Source: Pontiella desulfatans (lineage in GTDB: Bacteria; Verrucomicrobiota; Kiritimatiellia; Kiritimatiellales; Pontiellaceae). From it: 9,447 nt of DNA. The DNA lies in assembly GCA_029287275.1 (NCBI GenBank), contig JARFRL010000205.1:1-9447 (forward strand). Direction: 5' to 3'. A model generated the notes under the pieces. That model did no database searches and was not told the DNA's origin. It worked only from the letters and a program-made list of their open reading frames with translations. Shown one piece after another: positions 1-5,934 of the stretch. Numbering within the stretch: the stretch's first letter is position 1; each line of letters begins with the position of its first letter. The position numbers and the translations under genes were made by a program.

Positions 1-1
1 G

Positions 2-157
2 AATAAGCTCGCCACCCAGACGGACGTGCCCTGGCTGGAAGGCGATGAAAAGATTGACGCCCTGCGGAAATTCCATGTCGACGCGTTCTTTGATGAGAAT
101 TGCCGCGAACGCTCCGTTCCCCGCCCGAGTTATTACGACGCCCGAAGAGAATTTTAA
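2..157 (+). CDS. C-terminal fragment of an unidentified protein (51 aa)
   Basis: This reading frame is open from the window edge to a TAA stop, giving 51 residues of a protein that begins upstream. Most codons end in G or C, as in the sure genes of this window, which supports it as real coding sequence. The fragment is charged and polar, contains DVPWLEGDEKIDALRKFH near its beginning, and ends in ARREF. It has no membrane segment. I do not recognise the family and assign no function. A different frame stays open past this stop up to a TAG at 214-216, so a sequencing error or frameshift near the end cannot be excluded. The terminator at 273-304 probably ends this transcript. Confidence 0.6.
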   Translation, partial: NKLATQTDVPWLEGDEKIDALRKFHVDAFFDENCRERSVPRPSYYDARREF

Positions 158-238
158 TCAACGCCGCGCGGGTTCTGGAAATGGATGAAAGGCTCGATTT
201 CATCAAACGCTTTTAGATTGGATTTGAGAACTGGTTTT

Positions 239-266
239 GATTGCTGAGGTCCCCTCGTCAGCAATC
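239..266 (+). repeat. Inverted repeat (hairpin) upstream of the terminator
   Basis: GATTGCTGA (239-247) and TCAGCAATC (258-266) are perfect 9-nt complements around a 10-nt loop. No T-tract follows, so this is not itself an intrinsic terminator. It lies 6 nt before the terminator hairpin and may stabilise the 3' end of the upstream mRNA. That role is an inference. Confidence 0.6.
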
Positions 267-272
267 ATTCGT

Positions 273-304
273 GGCGGGGAGCGATTGCTCCCCGCCTTTT
301 TTTT
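273..304 (+). terminator. Rho-independent terminator
   Basis: A perfect 10-bp stem, GGCGGGGAGC (273-282) with GCTCCCCGCC (287-296), has a GATT loop and is followed by eight T residues (297-304). It probably ends transcription of the partial gene at the left edge, whose stop codon is at 155-157. Confidence 0.93.
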
Positions 305-365
305 GATCATCGCGCGCCCCGCGACGGGACGGGCTCGGGATTCGCCGGTCGCGCGAGGTAAAGAA

Positions 366-397
366 AAACCCCGCTCTCATTGCTGAAAGCGGGGTTT
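366..397 (-). terminator. Terminator of the tRNA-Lys gene
   Basis: AAACCCCGCT (366-375) pairs with AGCGGGGTTT (388-397) as a perfect 10-bp stem with a 12-nt loop. Read on the minus strand it lies just after the tRNA 3' end at 402 and runs into a T-rich tract (complement of 361-368). This fits an intrinsic terminator for the tRNA transcript. Confidence 0.85.
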
Positions 398-401
398 AAT
401 A

Positions 402-477
402 TGGTGATCCGGCTGGGGCTCGAACCCAGGACCCTTTGATTAAAAGTCAAATGCTCTACCGACTGAGCTACCGGACC
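402..477 (-). tRNA. tRNA-Lys (anticodon UUU)
   Basis: On the minus strand this 76-nt segment folds as a complete cloverleaf. The acceptor arm GGTCCGG pairs with CCGGATC (one G-T pair), the D arm is GCTC/GAGC, the anticodon arm TTTGA/TCAAA encloses the loop CTTTTAA, and the T arm CTGGG/CCCAG encloses TTCGAGC. The anticodon TTT lies at 442-444 and reads the lysine codons AAA and AAG. The discriminator A and the 3' CCA are encoded in the DNA. A terminator follows within a few bases, and no second tRNA is adjacent, so the gene appears to be transcribed alone. Confidence 0.97.
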
Positions 478-646
478 AAAACTGGTCTTTTCAACGGGCG
501 GGTGATCAAGCCTTTTCCGTGAAAGGAGGGCATGTTCTACAGAAGAACCCTATATGACGCAAGCGCTAAATATTCCTTTTCTTTTTATTCCATTGTCGGG
601 CCATGTCGCCTATGATTTTCGTATGCCTTGGCAATCACAATCGGGG

Positions 647-651
647 GGAGG
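647..651 (+). promoter_or_regulatory. Ribosome binding site of glgC
   Basis: GGAGG, within a longer G/A-rich run (643-654), lies 4 nt before the ATG at 656. It decides the start over the in-frame ATG at 554, whose 34-residue extension looks unlike any GlgC. Confidence 0.8.
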
Positions 652-655
652 GAAC

Positions 656-1894
656 ATGAACGTCGTGGGACTCATTTTGGGCGGTGGCGCCGGTAGTCGC
701 TTGCAGCCTTTGACGCGGGATCGGTCCAAACCAGCGGTGCCGATCGCGGGGAAATACCGCTTGGTGGACATACCCATCAGCAATTGCATCAACAACGGAA
801 TCCACAATATTTTTCTGCTCACGCAGTTCAACAGCGTGTCGTTGCATCAGCATATCGGCGCGACGTATCGCTTCGATCAGTTCAGCGGCGGGCACGTCCG
901 CATTCTCGCGGCGGAGCAGACGCCGGACTCCGCGACGGGCTGGTTTCAGGGAACGGCCGACGCGGTGCGGCGGTCCATACGCTATTTCAAGGACGACAAA
1001 CCGGATATCGTCGTCATTCTTTCGGGCGATCAACTTTACCGAATGGATCTGAACGAGATGATCGAAGAGCACGTCGCCCGCGGCGCGGACCTGACGGTCA
1101 GCACGAAACCCGTGCCGCGCTCCGAAGCGGAGCAGTTGGGCATCGTTCGGGCCGAGGAAGACGGGCGAATCGTCCGATTTTCCGAGAAGCCGGGCGACAC
1201 CCCGCTGTTGGATGAGCTGCGGGCGCCGCGGGAAGATGAAACCTATTTGGCGAGCATGGGCATCTACGTCTTCAACATGGACGTGCTGCGCGAGTTGCTA
1301 TGTGAAAACGATCAAAGCGATTTCGGCAAGCACATCATTCCGGGCGCGATCGAGTCGCGCGAAGTGTACAGCTACACGTTCGAGGATTACTGGGAGGATG
1401 TCGGAACCATTCGTTCGTTCTGGGCCGCGAATCTGGCGCTGACCGAGCCGCTTCCGCGGTTTTCTTTTTATGAAATGAGCTCGGTGATCTACACGCGCAT
1501 GCGATACCTGCCGCCGTCCAAAATCAATCAGTGCGATCTGAGCCGCTGTCTGCTTTCCGATGGCTGCATCATCTCCGGCGACCGCATCGACCACGCGGTG
1601 GTGGGGCTGCGGGCGCTCGTCGGCGAGGGTTCCGTGGTGGAGGATTCAATCCTCATGGGCGCGGATTACTACGAGCATGGGACGGTGGAGGATCCGTCCG
1701 GTATTCCAATGGGTATCGGGCGCGATTGCTTCATTAAAAACGCGATCATCGACAAGAACGTGCGAATAGGCGACAACGTGACGATCTCGCCCGAAGGCAA
1801 GCCCGAGAACGAGGAAACGGAGCTTTACTGGATCCGCGACGGCATTATGGTAATCCCGAAAAACACGGTTATCCAGCCCGGAACGGTGCTCTAG
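656..1894 (+). CDS. glgC: Glucose-1-phosphate adenylyltransferase (ADP-glucose pyrophosphorylase)
   Basis: GlgC makes ADP-glucose and pyrophosphate from ATP and glucose-1-phosphate in the cytoplasm, the committed step of bacterial glycogen synthesis. The 412-aa product has the full family layout. The nucleotide-binding loop is GGGAGSRLQPLT (residues 9-20) with KPAVP just after, followed by WFQGTADA (96-103), LSGDQLYRMD (122-131), the sugar-phosphate site FSEKPG (175-180, Lys178), SMGIYVF (200-206) and EDYWEDVGT (243-251). A left-handed beta-helix C-terminal half ends in IPKNTVIQPGTVL. Length and motif wording are closest to the cyanobacterial, plant and PVC-type enzymes rather than to the enterobacterial ones. 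The start at 656 matches the family N-terminus and has a ribosome binding site. No other glycogen gene is adjacent; the next gene converges on it after 12 nt. Confidence 0.96.
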   Translation: MNVVGLILGGGAGSRLQPLTRDRSKPAVPIAGKYRLVDIPISNCINNGIHNIFLLTQFNSVSLHQHIGATYRFDQFSGGHVRILAAEQTPDSATGWFQGTADAVRRSIRYFKDDKPDIVVILSGDQLYRMDLNEMIEEHVARGADLTVSTKPVPRSEAEQLGIVRAEEDGRIVRFSEKPGDTPLLDELRAPREDETYLASMGIYVFNMDVLRELLCENDQSDFGKHIIPGAIESREVYSYTFEDYWEDVGTIRSFWAANLALTEPLPRFSFYEMSSVIYTRMRYLPPSKINQCDLSRCLLSDGCIISGDRIDHAVVGLRALVGEGSVVEDSILMGADYYEHGTVEDPSGIPMGIGRDCFIKNAIIDKNVRIGDNVTISPEGKPENEETELYWIRDGIMVIPKNTVIQPGTVL

Positions 1895-1906
1895 ACCCCG
1901 CCGTTT

Positions 1907-2683
1907 TCACAACCACCCGCGCTGGGCCAACGCGCTTTTCATTTCGCCGGGGACGTTGGTGGTGATCGACCTCGCGCCCCAGCCCAGAAAGCGTTCGGCG
2001 GCTTTGGGGTCGTCCACGGTCCACACGTGAAGGTTGAACCCCCGTTTCCGCGCCTCGCCAACGAAGCGCTCGCTCAAGTGGGCTTGCCCCGCGCCGAGTC
2101 CGTTCGCCCCGATTCGATCCAGCGTCTCGAGAACCGCGGATTGGGAGGGGGCGACTTTTCCCTGACGGTTCCGTTTGAATTTGATCAGCCAGTTGGCCGT
2201 GAGCGTTGGATCGACCTTCTTCAGGCGTTCAATGACGCGCTCGTTGAACGAGATGACCGAGATTTGGGAGGCGTTCAGGTCGGACGCCCGAAGGGCCTCG
2301 CGAAGCGCCGGGAGGATTTCCGGCCCGCACTTGATTTCGATGTAGATGGATTTCCCGCTCGGCACGGTGGCCAAAACCTGTTCGAGCGTCGGAAGGTCTG
2401 GACGCGCGGCGCGTAGTTCTTCAAGGGTCGAGTCCGCGACCACCAGACGGTCGCCCGCCACGGTTTTCACTTTGGCGTCATGAACGCAGACGACGCGGCC
2501 GTCAGCGGTTGAATGAAAGTCGCCCTCGATCGCGTCGGCCCCTTGGCGCCAAGCCAGCTCAAAGGCTTCGATGGTGTTTTCCGGCGCGTCGCTGGACGCT
2601 CCGCGATGCGCGACAATCATGGGAACCTCCGCGTACATGGTTGAGCACGTGGCTAAAAGGACGAGTGTGGGCCATACGTTCAT
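1907..2683 (-). CDS. Glycerophosphodiester phosphodiesterase, probably exported
   Basis: This enzyme family hydrolyses glycerophosphodiesters to glycerol-3-phosphate and an alcohol, using a TIM-barrel and a metal ion. From the ATG at 2683 the product is 258 aa. HRG (residues 26-28) and PENT (34-37) come first, then E53, D55 and H68 in the E-x-D...H-D block, E116 in YIEIK, and HVWTVDD near the C-terminus. These match the family's catalytic histidines and metal ligands. Residues 1-18 are hydrophobic and could be a signal peptide, although they lack a basic N-terminus and the cleavage site is not typical. The reading frame extends upstream to a TTG at 2722; neither start has a convincing ribosome binding site, so the N-terminus is uncertain. 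It converges with glgC, and no terminator is visible in the 12-nt gap. Confidence 0.93.
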   Translation of the reverse strand: MNVWPTLVLLATCSTMYAEVPMIVAHRGASSDAPENTIEAFELAWRQGADAIEGDFHSTADGRVVCVHDAKVKTVAGDRLVVADSTLEELRAARPDLPTLEQVLATVPSGKSIYIEIKCGPEILPALREALRASDLNASQISVISFNERVIERLKKVDPTLTANWLIKFKRNRQGKVAPSQSAVLETLDRIGANGLGAGQAHLSERFVGEARKRGFNLHVWTVDDPKAAERFLGWGARSITTNVPGEMKSALAQRGWL

Positions 2684-2924
2684 GGTTGGCACGCTAGCGG
2701 TTGCCGAGTGGCGGGTCAACAAGCCCCCCGCGGAATCTTAACTTTTCTTGGTCGTCGCGGCGCGAAATCGGGGCTTGCGTGATCCCGCTGGGTTGGGGTA
2801 CTTTGATCCACTTTAACCGCACGGAAACACACCGCCCATCATCGCGAAACCCCATTAACTCCTCGCGGTCGGAACGACGGTGTATGTGCGTGGTGACATG
2901 AAAAACAACGAAAAGGACTAAATT

Positions 2925-3539
2925 ATGGGTTTATTCAACCTGTTCAAGCCAGCCAAAACCGTGCTGGTCGTAGACGCGGTATCGCTTAACGAATCACTCG
3001 GAATGAAGGGCAAAGTACCCCCGCGCAATCAACTGCAGATTCTTCGCCGTCTGGCGCGGTTCGCGCAGCGCGAGAAAATCGAGGTTTTCGCCGTTCTGAC
3101 CGGCGCGCCGCTCAACAAGGCGCCGGCCGGCAAGAAGTTCGAGGGCATCACCGTTCTTTACACCAAATCCCCGGAAACCCACGCCAAAGGAATCGCCCGA
3201 ATCGCGGCGGGCAAAGGCGCGGGCGCCATTTTGGTGTCCGGTAGCGCCGCGGCCGAAAAGGTCGCTGGCGGTTCCATCAAGAAGATGCGCGTCGGCACCT
3301 TCCGCAAGGCGTTCGACGTCGGCGGCGAGGGCGAGGTCGTTGGAAACGACCGCGGCGAGGGAGGCGGAAACCGCCGTCCCAGTGGAAATCGTCCGCCGCG
3401 GCGCGGGCCGCGCAAAAAGGACTCCGCCGAGAAAGCTAAAAGCGGCGGTAATAAGAACAACGAGCCGAAACAAGAGCGCAAGCCGAAGGAAAATTCCGAG
3501 GCCGACGCCATTAACGAGCTGATCGACCTGGTCGATTAA
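2925..3539 (+). CDS. NYN/YacP-like domain protein with a basic disordered tail
   Basis: The 204-aa product has two parts. Residues 10-125 look like an alpha/beta NYN (PIN-like, YacP) domain. VLVVDAVSLN (13-22, Asp17) sits where the family has its first catalytic aspartate, a helix follows PPRNQLQILRRLARFA, and then VLYTKSPETHAKGIARIAAG (77-96) and ILVSGS (102-107) occupy the later active-site strands. YacP-type nucleases usually carry ETAD and TSD at those last two places; here they read ETHA and VSG, so acidic residues appear lost. Residues 132-190 are rich in Gly, Arg, Lys, Pro and Asn, which suggests a disordered nucleic-acid-binding tail, and the protein closes with an acidic helix, DAINELIDLVD. 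AAGGA lies 7 nt before the ATG. It probably heads the operon that continues with the HAD phosphatase 6 nt downstream. The fold assignment is an inference from pattern only; I do not know the function. Confidence 0.85.
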   Translation: MGLFNLFKPAKTVLVVDAVSLNESLGMKGKVPPRNQLQILRRLARFAQREKIEVFAVLTGAPLNKAPAGKKFEGITVLYTKSPETHAKGIARIAAGKGAGAILVSGSAAAEKVAGGSIKKMRVGTFRKAFDVGGEGEVVGNDRGEGGGNRRPSGNRPPRRGPRKKDSAEKAKSGGNKNNEPKQERKPKENSEADAINELIDLVD

Positions 3540-3545
3540 ACCGTC

Positions 3546-4211
3546 ATGACGACGCCTAGTCGCTACATCTTCTGCGACATCGACGGCACGTTGCTTTACG
3601 CCAAGGGCTCCGGACGTCCCGCTTTCGCGGAGGCGTTCCGCGACGCCTACGGCATGAACATCGACGTCAGTCACATCAATTTCGCGGGCGCGACCGATCT
3701 GGGCGTGCTGGCGAAGCTCGTTCGCGAAAACGGAATCGAGCCCGACGCGGTGAAAACCGCCGCGTTCTTCGAGCGGCTTTCCGTGTATCTTGATGAAAAC
3801 ATGAGCAAATGGCCGCCGATCGTTTTTCCCGGAGTACGGTCCTTTCTGGAGCGCGTGTCCTCCCATTGGAACCTCGCGCTGGTTTCCGGAAACATCCGCG
3901 AAACCGCCTTCCTTAAATTGAAGCATGGCGGGCTGCTCGACTATTTCACCGATATCGGCGGCTTTGGCGACGACGACGCCGATCGTAACAAAATGGCCGC
4001 GCTCGCGCTCGAACGCGCCGGCAACCCCGCGGGCGCCTTTTTGCTGGGCGACACGCCGTCCGACATCGCGGCCGCCCGGGCGACCGGCATGACCTCGGTG
4101 GCGGTCTGCAACGGCCAGTTCGACCGCGCCACGCTGGAAAGCGAAAAGCCCGACCTCATCGTTGATTCGTTCGAGGACGCGGAACACCTTTTCCAGGCGC
4201 TCGAAGTATGA
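3546..4211 (+). CDS. HAD-superfamily phosphatase, phosphoglycolate-phosphatase-like
   Basis: The 221-aa product carries all four HAD motifs: DIDGTL (residues 11-16; nucleophile Asp11, acid/base Asp13), VSGN (113-116), the motif III lysine (probably K149 in RNKMAALALERAG) and GDTPSD (168-173). An alpha-helical cap (about 20-90) places it with the Gph-like C1-cap subgroup, cytoplasmic Mg-dependent phosphatases acting on small phosphorylated metabolites. The substrate cannot be read from sequence, so no gene symbol is given. The ATG is 6 nt after the previous stop and has no clear Shine-Dalgarno, which suggests that translation is coupled to the upstream gene. Its TGA overlaps the ATG of the following kinase gene in an ATGA junction, again implying coupling. 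Confidence 0.93.
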   Translation: MTTPSRYIFCDIDGTLLYAKGSGRPAFAEAFRDAYGMNIDVSHINFAGATDLGVLAKLVRENGIEPDAVKTAAFFERLSVYLDENMSKWPPIVFPGVRSFLERVSSHWNLALVSGNIRETAFLKLKHGGLLDYFTDIGGFGDDDADRNKMAALALERAGNPAGAFLLGDTPSDIAAARATGMTSVAVCNGQFDRATLESEKPDLIVDSFEDAEHLFQALEV

Positions 4212-5203
4212 GGTCCGCCTTCGACCACTTCACGCCCGATCTCATTCTCGACGCGATCGAGGAGGGTACGGGCCGTAAGCTGACCGGCCTGACCGCGCCG
4301 TTGCCGAGCTATATCAACCGAGTCTACGAGCTGCAAACGGTCGATGGCGAGAAGCTGATCGCCAAATTCTACCGGCCGGGACGCTGGGAGCGCGCCGCGA
4401 TCGAGGACGAGCACGACTTCGTGCTCGATTGCGCCGCGGTGGAGATTCCCGTCGTCGCGCCGTTCGAGCTGGCGACCGGTTCGACCATCGGCGAGCACGA
4501 GGGGGTGCTCTACTCCGTTTTTCCGAAGCGCTCCGGCCGCGAGATGGAACTGCGCGACGAGGAGAGCTGGCTGCGACTGGGGCGTCTGGTCGGGCGCGTT
4601 CACCAGGCCGGTTGGGAGCGCGACGCGGAAAACCGCCTGCGCATGCATCCGGAAACCACGACGATCCCGGAAATCGACGGCTTGCTGGAAAGCGGGTTCA
4701 TGGGGCGTGGGCAGGCGGATCGGTTCAAAGACGTCACGAGCCGCATCGTCGAGAAGGCCCTGCGCGCGTTCGAGGGGATCGAGCTGCAACGCGTGCACGG
4801 TGACTGCCACCGCGCCAACATTCTCGAGCGCCCCGACGAAGGGCTGATGGTGATCGATTTCGACGACATGGTGATGGGGCCCGCGGTGCAGGATATCTGG
4901 CTGTTGCTGCCCGGCCACGCGAGCGACACGCGCCGCGAGATCGGATTGATTCTCGAGGGCTACGAACAGTTCATGGAATTCGACGAGCGGCAGCTGCGGT
5001 TGATTGAAATTCTGCGGGCGATGCGTATCATCTATTTCCTTTCCTGGTGCGGAACCCAGTCCGACGACTACAAATTCCGGACGAACTTTCCCGACTGGGG
5101 AAGCGATGCGTTTTGGAACCGCGAGATCGCGGATTTGGAGCGCCAGCATCAAGCCATTTTGAACGACGAACGATTTAACGGTGGAGCTTTCAATGAGTAT
5201 TAG
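4208..5203 (+). CDS. srkA: Stress response kinase A (YihE/SrkA-like)
   Basis: SrkA is a cytoplasmic Ser/Thr protein kinase with an aminoglycoside-phosphotransferase-like fold; in E. coli it protects stressed cells from programmed death. The 331-aa product is the family's usual length and follows the E. coli protein closely. It has SYINRVYEL (34-42), the nucleotide lysine in IAKFYRPGRW (Lys53), VFP and LGRLVGRVHQAG (124-135), the catalytic loop HGDCHRANIL (197-206; Asp199, Asn204), VIDFDD (215-220; metal-binding Asp217), GPAVQDIW and LRAMRIIYFL. All catalytic residues are present. The start overlaps the HAD gene stop by 4 nt, and its end overlaps the next gene by 11 nt. Enterobacterial srkA sits next to dsbA; here its partners are a phosphatase and a CpXC protein, so any substrate could differ. 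Confidence 0.95.
   Translation: MRSAFDHFTPDLILDAIEEGTGRKLTGLTAPLPSYINRVYELQTVDGEKLIAKFYRPGRWERAAIEDEHDFVLDCAAVEIPVVAPFELATGSTIGEHEGVLYSVFPKRSGREMELRDEESWLRLGRLVGRVHQAGWERDAENRLRMHPETTTIPEIDGLLESGFMGRGQADRFKDVTSRIVEKALRAFEGIELQRVHGDCHRANILERPDEGLMVIDFDDMVMGPAVQDIWLLLPGHASDTRREIGLILEGYEQFMEFDERQLRLIEILRAMRIIYFLSWCGTQSDDYKFRTNFPDWGSDAFWNREIADLERQHQAILNDERFNGGAFNEY
5183..5186 (+). promoter_or_regulatory. Ribosome binding site of the CpXC gene
   Basis: GGAG lies 6 nt before the ATG at 5193 and inside the last codons of srkA. It favours that ATG over the in-frame GTG at 5181, which would add only four residues. Confidence 0.6.
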
Positions 5204-5888
5204 CAGAACGGTGAACATTTCATGTCCCTCGTGCGGGACCAAGCAGGACGTCAGACTTTACGACGCGATCAACGTCGCGACGGATCCCGAGCTGAAGGAA
5301 ACCCTGATGCTCAACCAGCTCAACCGCGTCGATTGCGTCGATTGCGTCGATTGCGAGTTGAGTTTCCGCGTGGACCTTCCGCTGCTCTACACCGATCCGA
5401 GCAACAACATTCTGATCCACTGGGTTCCCGAGAACGACGAGACGAAGCGCGAGGAGGTGCTCGCGGAGTTCGAGGAAGCGTTGGCGCGGATGAACGAGAT
5501 GATGCCGGCCGACGTCGAACCGCCCAACGTGCGGTTGGTGATGACCCGCGTCGAGCTGGTGGAGTTGATCTACATCATCGAGGCCGGGCTGAATCACCGC
5601 GTCGTGGAATACGTCAAATACAGCATCCACACGCGCAACATGGAAAAGATCAATCCAAGCGAGTTTCGCCTGCTGCTCAACGTGGGGGATTCCACCGACG
5701 AGGAGCTGTGCTTCGTGAAGCAGAACGTCCAGAGCAACGAGCTCGGCACCGTGTTGCGCTACGGCCGCGCCGCCTATGACTCGATGGTCGAGCTCTACGA
5801 CGAGAATCCGGACGAGTTCATGGAGATGTTCCCCGGCCCCTGCGTCAGCGCCCGCGATCTATTGCTCGAGGACGAGGAACTGACATGA
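5193..5888 (+). CDS. CpXC zinc-site domain protein
   Basis: The 231-aa product opens with a CpXC domain: CPSCG (residues 11-15), INVATDPELKETLM (26-39), LN, a cysteine cluster, and LPLLYTDP. The name refers to the paired CxxC motifs expected to bind one zinc ion. Residues from about 85 on are helical and include VELVELIYIIEAGLNHRVVEYVK, similar to the C-terminal region often seen with this domain; the end is strongly acidic. It has no signal peptide or membrane segment and is presumably cytoplasmic. The molecular function of the family is unknown to me. The second cysteine motif is expanded by a 9-bp repeat to three cysteines (48, 51, 54). The gene is the last of the operon, starting inside srkA; its TGA abuts the hairpin that terminates the convergent TPR gene. 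Confidence 0.9.
   Translation: MSISRTVNISCPSCGTKQDVRLYDAINVATDPELKETLMLNQLNRVDCVDCVDCELSFRVDLPLLYTDPSNNILIHWVPENDETKREEVLAEFEEALARMNEMMPADVEPPNVRLVMTRVELVELIYIIEAGLNHRVVEYVKYSIHTRNMEKINPSEFRLLLNVGDSTDEELCFVKQNVQSNELGTVLRYGRAAYDSMVELYDENPDEFMEMFPGPCVSARDLLLEDEELT
5328..5354 (+). repeat. Three tandem 9-bp units encoding VDC-VDC-VDC
   Basis: GTCGATTGC occurs three times without mismatch at 5328-5336, 5337-5345 and 5346-5354, in frame with the CpXC gene (residues 46-54). A single CxxC would need only two units. Confidence 0.97.
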
Positions 5889-5913
5889 AAAAAGCCCCGC
5901 GGCGACGGGGCTT
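5888..5913 (-). terminator. Rho-independent terminator of the TPR gene
   Basis: AAGCCCCG (5892-5899) pairs with CGGGGCTT (5906-5913) around a 6-nt loop. On the minus strand the stem runs into a T-tract (complement of the A run at 5888-5893). It lies about 20 nt past the TPR gene stop. On the + strand there is no T-tract, so it is a weaker stop for the CpXC operon. Confidence 0.88.
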
Positions 5914-5934
5914 CGAGCGTCAGGTGGTTGGACC

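Noticed and set aside
181..216. Extension of the left-edge gene in another frame (ending in MDERLDFIKRF)
   Set aside because: It would need a frameshift that I cannot demonstrate; the 157 stop is accepted, with the doubt noted in that entry.
2775..2804. TTGCGT-18-TACTTT as promoter of the four-gene unit
   Set aside because: Each box matches consensus at only three of six bases; this is no better than chance in a 241-nt region.
2898..2921. Seven-codon leader peptide (MKNNEKD) just before the NYN-like gene
   Set aside because: It is too short, has no clear ribosome binding site, and its A-rich bases simply form the leader of the downstream gene.
2994..4187. Long minus-strand open frame (397 codons) opposite the NYN-like and HAD genes
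   Set aside because: It mirrors codon structure of well-supported + strand genes in GC-rich DNA, resembles no family and has no ribosome binding site.
3941..5242. Long minus-strand open frame (433 codons) opposite srkA
   Set aside because: srkA is certain on the other strand; the antisense frame is Arg/His/Val-rich shadow sequence.
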